From positions 4,943,501-5,007,500 of the forward strand of contig NC_019904.1 of assembly GCF_000325705.1 (NCBI RefSeq): a stretch of DNA of 64,000 nt, given 5' to 3'. The DNA is from Echinicola vietnamensis DSM 17526 (GTDB lineage Bacteria; Bacteroidota; Bacteroidia; Cytophagales; Cyclobacteriaceae). The notes beneath the pieces were generated by a model. That model did no database searches and was not told the DNA's origin. It saw nothing but the letters and a program-made list of their open reading frames with translations. Of the stretch, positions 8,809 to 18,109 are shown piece by piece (positions within the stretch are counted from its first letter, which is position 1; each line of letters opens with the position of its first letter). The position numbers and the translations under genes were made by a program.

Positions 8809-11800
8809 GATCGTGTCTTTTTTATTTTCCTTTCTTCTCTCATGCTGTAAAGCACTGGAACAATGAAAATGCTCACCAGGGCAAACGCCATTCCTCCAAA
8901 TGAAGGGATGGCCATTGGAATCATAATATCTGAACCACGTCCCGTAGAAGTGAGTACGGGCAGCAGGGCTATCATGGTAGTCGAAACAGTCATCAGGGCC
9001 GGACGTATTCTTCTCAAGCCAGCTTCCACAACAGCTTCTCTGACTTGGTTCAAATTTTCAGGACGGTTTCTTTCAAAGCTCTGGTCCAAATAGGTGGCAA
9101 TAAGTACCCCATCGTCCGTAGCGATGCCAAAAAGAGCTATAAAGCCCACCCAAACGGCCACACTCAAGTTGATGGTGTGCATCTGAAAGAGGTCTCGCAT
9201 ATTAGTGCCGAACAGGGAAAAGTTGACAAACCAGTCTTGTCCATATAACCAAAGCATAATAAATCCGCCACTAAAAGCCATCGCAATACCGGAAAATACC
9301 ATTAGGGAAGTAGAAACCGATTTAAACTGGAAATAGAGTATGAGAAAGACAATCCCCAGAACCAATGGCACAATGATGGAAAGCCTTTTTTCTGCCCTTA
9401 CCTGATTTTCATAGCTTCCGGAAAACTTATAGCTGATTCCTGAGGGAACAATTAGGTCCCCTTCATCTATACTCGCCTGAATAGCCGCCTGTGCGTCATT
9501 GACTACCCCAACTTCAGAATACCCATCTCTTTTATCAAACAGTACATAACCTACCAAAAAGGTCTCTTCACTCTTGATCGCCTGTGGTCCGCGTACATAT
9601 TCAAAGTCCACTACTTGACTGATCGGTATTTGCGCCCCAGTTGGTGTAGGCAACAGGATTTTACCCAGTGATTCGGGATCGTCCCGAAGCTCCCTGGGAT
9701 AGCGGACTCTGACTGGAAAGCGCTCACGCCCTTCTACCGTAGAAGTAATTTTCATCCCCCCTATGGCCGTTTCAACGGTCTGTTGTACGTCTTCAACATT
9801 CAATCCATAGCGTGAAATCTCATCCCGGTTAATATTTAAATGAAGATAAGGCTTACCCACAATCCGGTCTGCAAATGCAGCTTCTGCCTTTACAGAAGGA
9901 ACATTTTTGAGTATTTCTTCCAACCGAAGCCCAAAATCCTCAATGGTTTTAAGATCGGGACCGTATACTTTGATCCCCATTGGAGCACGCATGCCTGTTT
10001 GAAGCATGACCAGTCTGGTTTCAATGGGTTGTAGTTTAGGCGCAGAAGTAACTCCCGGTATTTTGGTAACCTTCACAATTTCATTCCAAATGTCATCCGG
10101 GGATTTTATCTGAGGCCTCCAGTTTCGGAAATAATTCCCATTATCATCAGGTATAAGTTCCTCCACGGTAATCCCCCGGTCTATAGCCTCATCATTAGTA
10201 AGACTATCGCCGCTATCAAGGATAAAACGGTCTTCCTTATCCACTTTAAACCTTACCCGGTGCCCTTTTGCATTGAGCATATACTCCGGTTTATAATTGA
10301 TGATATTTTCATACATTGAAATAGGTGCAGGATCCAGGGCAGACTCTACACGTCCAAGTTTTCCCACCGTGAGGTCCACCTCAGGAATATTAGTCAGCAA
10401 CATATCCAGCTGTCCTACGACCTTGCGGTTAAATTCTACACCGGAATGCGGCATGGAGGTTGGCATTAGCAGAAAACTTCCTTCATCAAGGGAAGGCATA
10501 AACTCCTTTCCTACACCAGGGAAGCTATGCGTTAAGCCTGACCAGATTTTGGTGGTCTTAATATCCCAGCCTAAAGCATCAAACCCTTTTGCGGCAAAAC
10601 CAAAAACCGCATTAAAACCCAACCATACATTGGCCCCTACCAGTATCAGGAAGGAAGGTATTAATAGAAATTTGACTTTATTGTCCAAACACCATTTCAG
10701 AATTACTTTATAGTAATATTCCAAAACAGAAAAGGAGCCTAAAATAAGCCCTAGCAGAAGGCCCACAAAAATTACATTAAGCAACAGACTTTTACCTGCT
10801 CCAAGTGGCAGCCAATATCTGGCCAGTAACCAGGTTATTCCCAGCACAGCAATGATAAGATCCGCTTTTCGGACAATTTTCACATACCATTTTCCAGAAT
10901 CCTTGTGCGTTTCATGGTACTTGTTTTTTAGGATACCGGACAGGCCATAAAGGGCCAGTACAATGCCTCCCCAATAGTGGCCAAGTATAATGGCTAGAAC
11001 CCCGATCAGCATTAATCCTATATTTACACCTCTTGCTAGGGCCTTGTTCTTTATCCTGGCCCCAAAAAACCAATGTGCGAGTGTTGGCAATATGATCAAT
11101 GAAACGATCAAGGCAGCAATCAGGGCAAATGTTTTGGTAAAGGCCAAAGGACCGAATAATTTCCCCTCCGCTGCCTGCATGGTAAATACCGGAATAAAAC
11201 TCACTATCGTGGTAGATACCGCCGTAAGTATTGCAGTAGCGACTTCAGTAGAGCCATTATAAATGGTCTCCTTGAGTTGTTGGCCAGGAGGGGCCTCATC
11301 CATGTGTTTAATGATGTTTTCAGAAAGTATAATTCCCAGATCCACCATAGTACCAATAGCAATGGCAATCCCTGATAATGCTACAATATTGGCATCTACC
11401 CCAAAATACCGCATGGCAATAAATACCATCAACACGGCAATAGGCAGAATGCTTGAAATAAGCAATGATGCCCGCAGGTTGTAAACCATCACGATAACTA
11501 CAAGAATGGAGATAAGAATTTCCAATGACAGGGCTTCTTCCAAAGTTCCCAATGTTTCATAGATGAGTTCTGAACGGTCGTAAAAGGGTACGATGGTTAG
11601 CTGGCTCTCCCTTCCGTCTGCCAACGTTTTTTTCGGCAGTCCGGGAGCAATTTCCTTAATCTTATCCTTTACATTATTAATGACTTCCAATGGATTTGCA
11701 CCGTAACGGGCTACCACAACGCCCCCCACTACTTCGGCACCATCTTTATCCAACAGCCCTCTTCGGGTGGCAGGTCCTAAAGTAGCTACACCGACATCCT

Positions 11801-12629
11801 TTATCCTTATGGGTACATTATCCTGCACCGCCACCACGGCTTTTTCCAGGTCTTCTACCTGCTTGATGTAACCTAGTCCTCTAACCAGGTACTCAGCCTG
11901 ATTGATCTCAATGGTTTTGGCCCCTACATCCTTATTGGACCGCTGTACCGCCTGCATAACTTTATGCAAGGGTATTTCATAAGCCTTAAGGGCGTCAGGG
12001 TTGACATCTATTTGGTATTCCTGCACAAATCCGCCTATAGATGCCACTTCAGAGACTCCCTCAGTTGCATTCAGTCCGTACTTGACGTAGAAGTCCTGTA
12101 CAGTACGGATTTCGTGTAAATCCCAGCCTCCGGTAGGATTTCCTTCTTTATCACGGCCCTCTATCGTGTACCAGTACACCTGTCCCAAGGCCGTAGCATC
12201 GGGCCCCAGAGCCGGTTGTACCCCCTCAGGCAACAGGCCTGAAGGAAGCGCATTGAGCTTTTCAAGAATACGTGAGCGGGACCAGTAGAACTCTACATCT
12301 TCATTGAAAATGATGAAAATACTGGAGAAACCAAATATAGATGAACTGCGTATGGATTTCACCCCTGGAATACCTAGCAGGTAAGTCGTCAGAGGATAAG
12401 AAATCTGGTCTTCAATATCCTGCGGAGACCGGCCTTGCCACTGGGTAAACACAATCTGCTGGTTCTCACCGATATCAGGAATGGCATCTACTGGTACCGG
12501 ATCAGATGGCAAGATCCCCATCTTCCAGCCAAACGGAGCGGTAACGATACCCCAAACTATAAATCCTGACAATACAAGCACGGTAACTAACTTGTTATCA
12601 AGGAAGTACCTAATTATTTTATTTAGCAT
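8805..12629 (-). CDS. CusA-type heavy-metal RND efflux pump
   Basis: This inner-membrane proton-driven pump has 1274 residues. HME-RND signatures are clear: VPVDAIPDIGENQQIVFTQW near the start, GIAIAIGTMVDLGIILSENI in helix 4 with the proton-relay aspartate, and AVWVGFIALFGIATDDGV in the second half. It is about 200 residues longer than E. coli CusA. Extra hydrophobic helices lie between the two halves (about 530-680), after the helix ILPTLAHWFFGARI. The methionine-rich export path was not traced in detail. It is the first gene of the pump operon after the small gene at 12737. The specific metal (Cu/Ag) is inferred from the neighbouring copper proteins. Confidence 0.93.
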   Translation of the reverse strand: MLNKIIRYFLDNKLVTVLVLSGFIVWGIVTAPFGWKMGILPSDPVPVDAIPDIGENQQIVFTQWQGRSPQDIEDQISYPLTTYLLGIPGVKSIRSSSIFGFSSIFIIFNEDVEFYWSRSRILEKLNALPSGLLPEGVQPALGPDATALGQVYWYTIEGRDKEGNPTGGWDLHEIRTVQDFYVKYGLNATEGVSEVASIGGFVQEYQIDVNPDALKAYEIPLHKVMQAVQRSNKDVGAKTIEINQAEYLVRGLGYIKQVEDLEKAVVAVQDNVPIRIKDVGVATLGPATRRGLLDKDGAEVVGGVVVARYGANPLEVINNVKDKIKEIAPGLPKKTLADGRESQLTIVPFYDRSELIYETLGTLEEALSLEILISILVVIVMVYNLRASLLISSILPIAVLMVFIAMRYFGVDANIVALSGIAIAIGTMVDLGIILSENIIKHMDEAPPGQQLKETIYNGSTEVATAILTAVSTTIVSFIPVFTMQAAEGKLFGPLAFTKTFALIAALIVSLIILPTLAHWFFGARIKNKALARGVNIGLMLIGVLAIILGHYWGGIVLALYGLSGILKNKYHETHKDSGKWYVKIVRKADLIIAVLGITWLLARYWLPLGAGKSLLLNVIFVGLLLGLILGSFSVLEYYYKVILKWCLDNKVKFLLIPSFLILVGANVWLGFNAVFGFAAKGFDALGWDIKTTKIWSGLTHSFPGVGKEFMPSLDEGSFLLMPTSMPHSGVEFNRKVVGQLDMLLTNIPEVDLTVGKLGRVESALDPAPISMYENIINYKPEYMLNAKGHRVRFKVDKEDRFILDSGDSLTNDEAIDRGITVEELIPDDNGNYFRNWRPQIKSPDDIWNEIVKVTKIPGVTSAPKLQPIETRLVMLQTGMRAPMGIKVYGPDLKTIEDFGLRLEEILKNVPSVKAEAAFADRIVGKPYLHLNINRDEISRYGLNVEDVQQTVETAIGGMKITSTVEGRERFPVRVRYPRELRDDPESLGKILLPTPTGAQIPISQVVDFEYVRGPQAIKSEETFLVGYVLFDKRDGYSEVGVVNDAQAAIQASIDEGDLIVPSGISYKFSGSYENQVRAEKRLSIIVPLVLGIVFLILYFQFKSVSTSLMVFSGIAMAFSGGFIMLWLYGQDWFVNFSLFGTNMRDLFQMHTINLSVAVWVGFIALFGIATDDGVLIATYLDQSFERNRPENLNQVREAVVEAGLRRIRPALMTVSTTMIALLPVLTSTGRGSDIMIPMAIPSFGGMAFALVSIFIVPVLYSMREERKIKKTRS

Positions 12630-12736
12630 AATTCGATTTTTTTAAGGAATAAACTCCCAAAAATTATTAACCCCTCAAATAGGGGATTTAGCATTAAGGT
12701 TATCCCTAATGCACCACAAAAACCAAATTATGCGAT

Positions 12737-13156
12737 TTAAATTAGAAAGGATTGAAACATTACCTGCCGGTCTTGCTTCAACAAAGGAGGGGAATAATCG
12801 GTGTAAACGGTAGAGTGATCCTGATTAAAAGGATCAATACCTAAATAACTGTAAACAAAAGGGATAAAAAAATCAACATTGATCGAATTAAGGGACGTCT
12901 TGCTGAATATGGCTTCATCAGATTCGATAGTAGTGTAATGGTTATCACAGCACTTATCTTTAACAACCGTCCTCTCCGCAAATGAGTCATCAGTATTATC
13001 CAATTCTGAATGATTCATGCCGCAATCCAACTCCCCATTTCCAAGCATCAGGGCAGATTTAACCGCAATTCCACAACATAGATGGGTGGCCCAAGTAACC
13101 CCAATGTTACTCAAAAGCATCACAATCAGTAAGAATATGGAAACTGCTTTTTTCAC
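12737..13156 (-). CDS. HYC_CC_PP-type small secreted protein
   Basis: This exported protein of 139 residues has a signal sequence followed at once by THLCCG. Further features are a CGM, a central KCCDNHY motif and the C-terminal YSPPLLKQDRQVMFQSFLI. This order matches a small Bacteroidota family named after its HYC, CC and PP motifs, usually encoded next to CusA-like pumps (from memory of family naming). It lies 107 nt upstream of cusA on the same strand and may be the operon leader gene. The cysteines and histidines suggest metal binding. Its function has not been shown to my knowledge. Confidence 0.7.
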   Translation of the reverse strand: MKKAVSIFLLIVMLLSNIGVTWATHLCCGIAVKSALMLGNGELDCGMNHSELDNTDDSFAERTVVKDKCCDNHYTTIESDEAIFSKTSLNSINVDFFIPFVYSYLGIDPFNQDHSTVYTDYSPPLLKQDRQVMFQSFLI

Positions 13157-13301
13157 CTAATTACCGTTAAGAAAATAGTTAGTTTAATTTCTTCCCACAA
13201 TTATCCAAAATTTCGGGCTGATTACACTTATAGAATTTTGGTTTAATATTATAAGTTTTTGTACTAACATCAAAGAAGCCTGACCAATAAATGGGAAAAA
13301 A

Positions 13302-13787
13302 TCACATAATTTCCTCTATTCGAGCCTCCCACGTACCACTTAATTCTCTGTCTGATTTATCCTTAATTAAAAGCCTGGCTTTTATTATTCCAGGATTTAA
13401 AGACCTGATTATTTCCCGGGTAGTATCAGAGGTAACTTGGAAGGTTTCGTCATTGACCTTTATTTGCCAAGTGCCTTCACTCTTGCACAGCTCACCGGTT
13501 AAAACTACCTCAGCCCTGCGAGCAGAAAATCCATTATTCTTTACTTCTTCCTGAATCTTTTGCAATGTCAGCTTATTATCCGGTGATAGCGTGAGGTAGG
13601 CTTTCCCATCATTGAGGCTTACTTTTATGCTTCCCAGTCCACCCATTTTCTTGAGCCCACGTTCCAGGCCATAGGCGCAAGGGGCACAATCCATTCCAAA
13701 TACCTCCTGATCTACTTTGACCAGCTGTGCCATTGCACTGCCAAAGCTGAAAATGCTTATTACTAATATAATTCCTATCTTTTTCAT
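13302..13787 (-). CDS. Secreted protein with N-terminal heavy-metal-associated (HMA) domain
   Basis: This periplasmic protein of 161 residues has a signal peptide (to about residue 20, FGSAMAQ), then an HMA fold with the metal site GMDCAPCAYGLERGL (CxxC) at about residues 32-46. The second half (ELCKSEGTWQIKVNDETFQV) is a beta-rich extension not typical of HMA proteins. It follows the barrel gene after 18 nt and is the last gene of the four-gene operon that starts at 15447. It probably carries a soft metal across the periplasm. Confidence 0.82.
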   Translation of the reverse strand: MKKIGIILVISIFSFGSAMAQLVKVDQEVFGMDCAPCAYGLERGLKKMGGLGSIKVSLNDGKAYLTLSPDNKLTLQKIQEEVKNNGFSARRAEVVLTGELCKSEGTWQIKVNDETFQVTSDTTREIIRSLNPGIIKARLLIKDKSDRELSGTWEARIEEIM

Positions 13788-13805
13788 ATTTCTTTTTATT
13801 AAATG

Positions 13806-14642
13806 TTACAACCAATAACTTATATTCATTGAAAGCCTATATCGCTCTTGAGGGCCTTGCACGATATCCTGATAGACCGGAAATAAAGCCCCGAAGGATA
13901 TTCCCCAGGCACCATAAAGACCAAGAAAGGAAGGCCCAAGCATTACTTTCTTTCCTCTTTGATCAATGGGAGAAATCTGGCCCGCATTCACGCTTGCACC
14001 CGGAAACTCAGCCAGCGATTCCACAAATACCCTCCAGTCGGGTTTTGGATAGTCTCCCATGAATATGTTGGGACGATAGCCAACCACCAGACTCGCATAA
14101 GGCAAATCGCCCAACTGGTCATTTGACTCTTCTAAGTAATATTGATAGCCGCCACCTACCCATGCGTACCAGGTACGGGAAGCATACCCGGTAGAGATAG
14201 CCCCATGCAGGGAGTTGCTTACATTGATACCTCCCCTTGTATCCTCAGTGGGTGTAGAAACACTTAATATGGCAGTAGATTCAAATCTTTTCCCCACGCC
14301 AAATGCATTGGAAAAAAAACGATACCAGACCGAAGCTTCAATATCCCCATTGGCGGGCATGTTGCTGTTTCCTCTAGTTCTGGGTGCTTCTGAAAGCCGG
14401 TTGATCAATGTCGGGGTAGTGATGTTTAACTGTAGGTCTTCTGTAACGCCATAAGACCAAATATACCTGAGCATGAAAGACTGATCATCTTTAGTGGCCA
14501 GACTCATGGCAGCAGCATTAAAATCTACTCCTCCCTTGGCTAAGGTTGGCGTTTGTAGTCCGAAGAGTGGCCCATGTCCTTGAGCGTAGGTTTTTGAAAG
14601 TGCCATCATGGCAACTATTATAATTATTATCGTTTGTTTCAT
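13806..14642 (-). CDS. Outer-membrane beta-barrel protein, transporter-like
   Basis: This protein of 278 residues has a signal peptide ending at KTYAQ and then repeated amphipathic strands (for example EASVWYRFFS, GAISTGYASRTWYAWVGGGYQYYLEE) ending in SMNISYWL with a terminal aromatic-hydrophobic pattern. The family resembles the phenol-degradation MetA-like or CopB-like barrels often encoded beside metal genes in Bacteroidota. No ligand residues were seen. It lies 9 nt after the MerT-like gene and 18 nt before the HMA gene, so it probably forms the outer-membrane part of this second metal operon. Confidence 0.7.
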   Translation of the reverse strand: MKQTIIIIIVAMMALSKTYAQGHGPLFGLQTPTLAKGGVDFNAAAMSLATKDDQSFMLRYIWSYGVTEDLQLNITTPTLINRLSEAPRTRGNSNMPANGDIEASVWYRFFSNAFGVGKRFESTAILSVSTPTEDTRGGINVSNSLHGAISTGYASRTWYAWVGGGYQYYLEESNDQLGDLPYASLVVGYRPNIFMGDYPKPDWRVFVESLAEFPGASVNAGQISPIDQRGKKVMLGPSFLGLYGAWGISFGALFPVYQDIVQGPQERYRLSMNISYWL

Positions 14643-14651
14643 CTTTACTTT

Positions 14652-15056
14652 TTAAATTGCTAAAAATTGTTGAAGTGGAAGCAGCAAGTAAGCAGAGAAT
14701 AAGCCAACTACGTAAAGCCCAAAAGATATCCAAAGGATAACCTTACTCCACCGGGCGGCTGTATTGCAGGCCGTTTCATTTCCGTATTCATCTATTTCAC
14801 AAGCCTGATCTTGCTTACGTCCATAGAACAACCAGAAATTGAACCCTATTAGTAATCCTGCACCCAAAAATGTCCAATGTTTATACTTACTTAACCATAT
14901 CAGTGCGGGAAAATCTGATACCAACCCGGCCACAACCGCCCCCATACCCACAGCTACCAGCAATGATGGCAAGGCACAGCACAACAAGGTAGATACCGAA
15001 GTAAACAAGGACGCTATGCTGACGAAATCGTCTTTTAGCTTTATCAATTTTTGCAT
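14652..15056 (-). CDS. MerT-like mercuric transport membrane protein
   Basis: This inner-membrane protein of 134 residues has three to four helices. Helix 1 has the Cys pair of MerT in STLLCCALPSLL, and a second cysteine pair (ACEIDEYGNETAC) lies in the loop after helix 3. In MerT these pairs pass Hg(II) from the periplasm to the cytoplasm. It is shorter than MerTP at 20756 because it lacks HMA domains, which are supplied here by the separate HMA gene just upstream (31 nt). The metal may be mercury or another thiophilic ion. Confidence 0.75.
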   Translation of the reverse strand: MQKLIKLKDDFVSIASLFTSVSTLLCCALPSLLVAVGMGAVVAGLVSDFPALIWLSKYKHWTFLGAGLLIGFNFWLFYGRKQDQACEIDEYGNETACNTAARWSKVILWISFGLYVVGLFSAYLLLPLQQFLAI

Positions 15057-15087
15057 GATTAACTCTTAAAGTTCTTTGCTACTAAGT

Positions 15088-15447
15088 TTATTTCTTATCT
15101 GTTTTCTTTTTGACCTTAAACCCCCTGTCTTCAATAAGGGCAATAATGTCCTTTTCAGAAATTACCCTACTGTCATACCTGATTACTGATGAACTTTTAT
15201 CAAAGAGGGTTTCACTGCTAAGAATACCTTTCTGTTCTTTGAGCATATTATCAATGCCATTGGCACATCCTGCCTGGCAACTCATGCCTTCTACTTTCAA
15301 TTCAAGCTTGGTAGTGTTTTTTTCCATTTGTTCCATTTTCGGTGCTTTTTCTTTTTCTTGGGACTGTGCCCTTGCTCCATTAGCAATGAGTAAGGCTCCT
15401 AAACAAAACGTAAATACTAAAACTGTTTTCTTGATCATTTTTCTCAT
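15088..15447 (-). CDS. Secreted HMA-domain metal-binding protein
   Basis: This periplasmic protein of 119 residues has a signal peptide (to about ANGARAQ), a Lys/Glu/Met-rich linker, and an HMA domain with the metal loop GMSCQAGCANGIDNML. The loop has one extra residue (CQAGC rather than CxxC), a variation seen in Bacteroidota MerP-like proteins. A RBS (AAGGAG) lies close before the ATG at 15447. It is the first gene of the operon that continues with MerT-like, barrel and second HMA genes. Its promoter lies in the 3' end of the upstream DoxX-like gene (15475-15502). Confidence 0.82.
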   Translation of the reverse strand: MRKMIKKTVLVFTFCLGALLIANGARAQSQEKEKAPKMEQMEKNTTKLELKVEGMSCQAGCANGIDNMLKEQKGILSSETLFDKSSSVIRYDSRVISEKDIIALIEDRGFKVKKKTDKK

Positions 15448-15474
15448 GATTTAACTCCTTTTTAAATTCATTCT

Positions 15475-15502
15475 CAAAAGTAGATTTATGAGGGGGGTGG
15501 TC
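15475..15502 (-). promoter_or_regulatory. CCACCCC-type promoter/operator A
   Basis: Reading on the minus strand, GACCACCCCCC is followed by a Bacteroidota minus-7 box TACTTTTG (15475-15482), with 18 nt from the first C of CCACCCC to the box. It drives the HMA gene at 15447. It overlaps the last codons of the DoxX-like gene. Two further copies with identical spacing are at 17956 and 18493. Confidence 0.65.
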
Positions 15503-15962
15503 TCCTAGGCCTTTTTGAAATATTTTTTTGATCTGAGTCTCTGGACCAAAGAAGTAGAACACTAGCCAGAGTGATAATATTTTTCATAACATATTGGCCT
15601 TCCATTGTCAGTATAAAAGGAAACTTGGCAAACATTAAATCAGGAAAAATAAAAAAGGTGAGCATTGTACCCAGCATGTGCAGAAATAGTAAGATCAATA
15701 CAGGTTTTAAAAAATTTCCTATAATCAATAATATACCAAGGAGACTTTCAAAAACTGCCAGCACAATGGTACATGCAGGTGGAGAAATTACATGGAATGT
15801 AAGAGAACAAATGGTGCCAGCAGCCAGACTTTCTGCAGGACTTACCCCGGGGAAAAATTTAACTACGCCAAACCAGAAGAATATTGCTCCAATACTGATT
15901 CTGAGAATAGTATTGGTTCTATTCCTCAGGTATACAGGTATTGTATCTGATAGTAATTTCAC
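15486..15962 (-). CDS. DoxX/MauE-like membrane protein
   Basis: This protein of 158 residues has four hydrophobic helices; the first carries RISIGAIFFWFGVVKFFPG, typical of DoxX-family proteins. The C-terminus is basic and proline-rich (KRPRRPPPS), and its last codons overlap promoter A. The start overlaps the stop of the MFS gene (15959-15962, ATGA), so both are translated together. DoxX proteins have been linked to quinone or thiol redox chemistry. The role beside an exporter is unknown. Confidence 0.65.
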   Translation of the reverse strand: MKLLSDTIPVYLRNRTNTILRISIGAIFFWFGVVKFFPGVSPAESLAAGTICSLTFHVISPPACTIVLAVFESLLGILLIIGNFLKPVLILLFLHMLGTMLTFFIFPDLMFAKFPFILTMEGQYVMKNIITLASVLLLWSRDSDQKNISKRPRRPPPS

Positions 15963-17131
15963 TTTTCAGCTTTAAACATTCGAATGGCAAACAGCATCAT
16001 CAAACCCTGCAATGCTGCGAATATCAAAAATGCGTTTTCCAAACCAATCGATAAGACTTCTCCAAATATGAGACTCCCAACTCCAAAACCTGTAAACAGG
16101 GCAAAGACATTTAGTCCCATTGCTTGCCCTCCATATTTCTTGCCCCCTAACTCCGTTACAATTCCGGCAAAGAGAGGTTGGGTTAAGTCATATCCTAATG
16201 AAATCACTGTAACAGCAATGGCTGCCAATATTACTGATATATTGGTAGCCAATAGAGCAGTGGCCAAAGCCGCAATGCCTAGCCCAGGTATAATAAGCCG
16301 AAACCGGCCCCACCTATCTGCGGCCCTTCCGATACTGGAACCAAAAAGAAATCCCGGAACCCCATAGCCCAGAATAGCCAAACCAATACCTATTTCTCCT
16401 AAGATATATTTTACAGAGAAATAGTATCCAAGCCAGGTATAGATGCCTGAATGGAATATTCCATTCCAAAAAACAGAACTGTAAGTTTTTGCCCCTCTTG
16501 ACATTGAAAGCAAATGGAAGAATTTTGAAAAAACCTGCCGTACATTTGGTTTATTTAATTCAGGTTTTTGGGATTTAAAATCAATTTGGAATGAGATAAA
16601 CCATAATATTATGGCTCCTAAGATTGCAATCCCTAAGAAAAGCATCCGCCATCCGATAAAGGGCTCCAGCACAACTCCTGCGGTAGAACCTAGCGCCATA
16701 CCCCCTTCCATAGCTGCAAATAGCAAACCTAGAGGTTTACCTCTCTCATGGGGCTCATATAAATCCCCAACCAGCGCCAGCGCCATGGGGATAACTCCGC
16801 TTGCACCAAGGCCAGTAAAAAGTCTGAGCATAATCAATTGTGAAGATGTTTGGGCCAAAGCAGTAAGTGCTGTCAACAGTATAAATGCCAGTAGTGAAAA
16901 CCGAATTATCCGCATCCTTCCAAAACGATCAGAAAGAACCCCATAAAAAAGAATGGAAATACCATAGGTAATCATATAAGCAGGAATGACCAGCCCTATG
17001 TATTGCTCCGTTACCCCAAATACTTCTGACAGCTTGGGGATCAAAGGGGCTATCATATAGGCCTGAAAAAATATCAAAGAAGCAGCTAATGCCAGCAACC
17101 AGAATGCTTTTGATCTGTAAATTTGTTTCAT
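15959..17131 (-). CDS. MFS transporter
   Basis: This major-facilitator transporter of 390 residues has twelve helices. Typical motif A is visible in the loop after helix 2 (YGVLSDRFGRMRIIRF) and again in the second half (GRAADRWGRFRLI). It resembles drug or metal exporters of the arabinose-efflux permease group. Upstream (17140-17165) are two TCTAAAGA repeats that may be an operator. A terminator separates it from the Cys-rich gene. It overlaps the DoxX-like gene by 4 nt. Substrate unknown; a metal-stress role is inferred from position. Confidence 0.8.
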   Translation of the reverse strand: MKQIYRSKAFWLLALAASLIFFQAYMIAPLIPKLSEVFGVTEQYIGLVIPAYMITYGISILFYGVLSDRFGRMRIIRFSLLAFILLTALTALAQTSSQLIMLRLFTGLGASGVIPMALALVGDLYEPHERGKPLGLLFAAMEGGMALGSTAGVVLEPFIGWRMLFLGIAILGAIILWFISFQIDFKSQKPELNKPNVRQVFSKFFHLLSMSRGAKTYSSVFWNGIFHSGIYTWLGYYFSVKYILGEIGIGLAILGYGVPGFLFGSSIGRAADRWGRFRLIIPGLGIAALATALLATNISVILAAIAVTVISLGYDLTQPLFAGIVTELGGKKYGGQAMGLNVFALFTGFGVGSLIFGEVLSIGLENAFLIFAALQGLMMLFAIRMFKAEK

Positions 17132-17166
17132 TAAATCTTTTTAGTCTAAAGACTGTCTAAAGATAT

Positions 17167-17203
17167 AAAAGGTCAATTCTGCCTCGCATAATTGACCTTT
17201 TAT
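17167..17203 (-). terminator. Intrinsic terminator after the Cys-rich copper protein gene
   Basis: An 11- to 12-bp stem (AAAAGGTCAAT with ATTGACCTTTT) surrounds a short loop. On the minus strand it is followed by TTTTATAT. It lies between the stop at 17220 and the MFS start at 17131 and ends the thioredoxin/Cys-rich operon. Confidence 0.75.
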
Positions 17204-17219
17204 AAAATAATCTAAATTA

Positions 17220-17546
17220 TTATGCCGCCATTTTAGCGCAACTTTCTGCGCAAGCTTTGCATTTCTCTGCACACTGCTTGCACACCTCACTGTCAAACTT
17301 GCTGCACTCTTCTGCACAGGCTTTACAGAGATCGGCACAAATGGCGCAAACCCTGTTTACATAATCCGACTGAGATGCCAGCATTTGGACACAAGCAGTA
17401 CAAAGGGCAATGCAATCCAGACAAAGCTGATGGCATTTTTTCATATCGGGTTCACCCATATGCTGGTCCAGACAGATGCGCGCAGCGGTGATACAGGCAT
17501 TACACTCGTCAATACATTGTTGAATTTCGTTGTTCAATGGTTTCAT
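17220..17546 (-). CDS. Cys-rich four-helix-bundle copper-binding protein (DUF326/Csp-like)
   Basis: This cytosolic protein of 108 residues has about 19 cysteines in a regular CxxxC spacing over four helices (CIDECNACITAARIC, CHQLCLDCIALCTAC, CAICADLCKACAEEC, CKQCAEKCKACAESC). This is the pattern of DUF326 and copper-storage proteins (Csp), where the helix bundle is filled with Cu(I)-thiolates. There is no signal peptide, so it is Csp3-like and cytosolic. It is 77 nt downstream of the thioredoxin-like gene and is followed by a terminator. Confidence 0.88.
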   Translation of the reverse strand: MKPLNNEIQQCIDECNACITAARICLDQHMGEPDMKKCHQLCLDCIALCTACVQMLASQSDYVNRVCAICADLCKACAEECSKFDSEVCKQCAEKCKACAESCAKMAA

Positions 17547-17575
17547 AACTTTGTTGGTTTAAAAGCTTTCCCTGC

Positions 17576-17616
17576 AGGCACGGCTACAGAGAAAATTTTA
17601 TGAATAAGCCGTGCCT
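17576..17616. other. Inverted repeat between thioredoxin-like and Cys-rich genes
   Basis: Perfect 10-bp arms (AGGCACGGCT and AGCCGTGCCT) are separated by 21 nt. They fill the gap between the two genes. No T run follows, so it is either an attenuating/processing hairpin or a regulator site. Confidence 0.5.
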
Positions 17617-17623
17617 TATTGTT

Positions 17624-17893
17624 TTATCCCTGGCCGATACCCGCTTTGATCAGTTCTTCTTTGGTTATACCCTGATCCTGGCAACAGTCCAGCAATTTGC
17701 CATTGACTGCTATGGCCGGCACTTTTTTAATCTGGTATTCTTTCAGTTTGCTCAGACAGGTTTTGTCTTCACATTGCTTTACCAGATCATAGACTGTTAT
17801 TTCACATTGATCACAGGCTAAGTCTTTTACCATACTGACCACCGGATCACAAACTGGGCAATTAGACGTAAATATTTCTACTTGTCTTTTCAT
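17624..17893 (-). CDS. Thioredoxin/glutaredoxin-like small redox protein
   Basis: This protein starts MKRQVEIFTSNCPVCD at 17893, chosen because a perfect AAGGAGG lies 5 nt upstream; a longer in-frame start at 17953 would leave the promoter box inside the gene. It has 89 residues with the CPVC redox motif near residue 13 and a cis-Pro region KKVPAIAVNGKLLDCC. Extra cysteines (DLACDQC, CEDKTC, CC) are unusual for a thioredoxin and could bind metal. In context it may deliver electrons or metal in thiophilic metal resistance. Confidence 0.75.
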   Translation of the reverse strand: MKRQVEIFTSNCPVCDPVVSMVKDLACDQCEITVYDLVKQCEDKTCLSKLKEYQIKKVPAIAVNGKLLDCCQDQGITKEELIKAGIGQG

Positions 17894-17955
17894 AAATTCC
17901 TCCTTTTGAATTGTTCTGTAAAATGATTTGAGATTCTTTCCGGATAAGAACAATT

Positions 17956-17983
17956 CAAAGGTAAGCTAAGGGAGGGGGTGGTC
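17956..17983 (-). promoter_or_regulatory. CCACCCC-type promoter/operator B
   Basis: On the minus strand GACCACCCCCTCCC is followed by the minus-7 box TACCTTTG (17956-17963), again with 18 nt from the first C of CCACCCC to the box. It precedes the thioredoxin-like gene by 62 nt. Confidence 0.65.
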
Positions 17984-18109
17984 GGCAAGAGTAAGAAGCC
18001 AGAAAATTTGATTTATTTTTCCGGAGATAGGTAAAGTGCTGGTGAAAAATGGAAGTTTTACCAGATCATACTGAAGGTAAATCCGGCACTTGCAATATAG
18101 AGCAACGGC

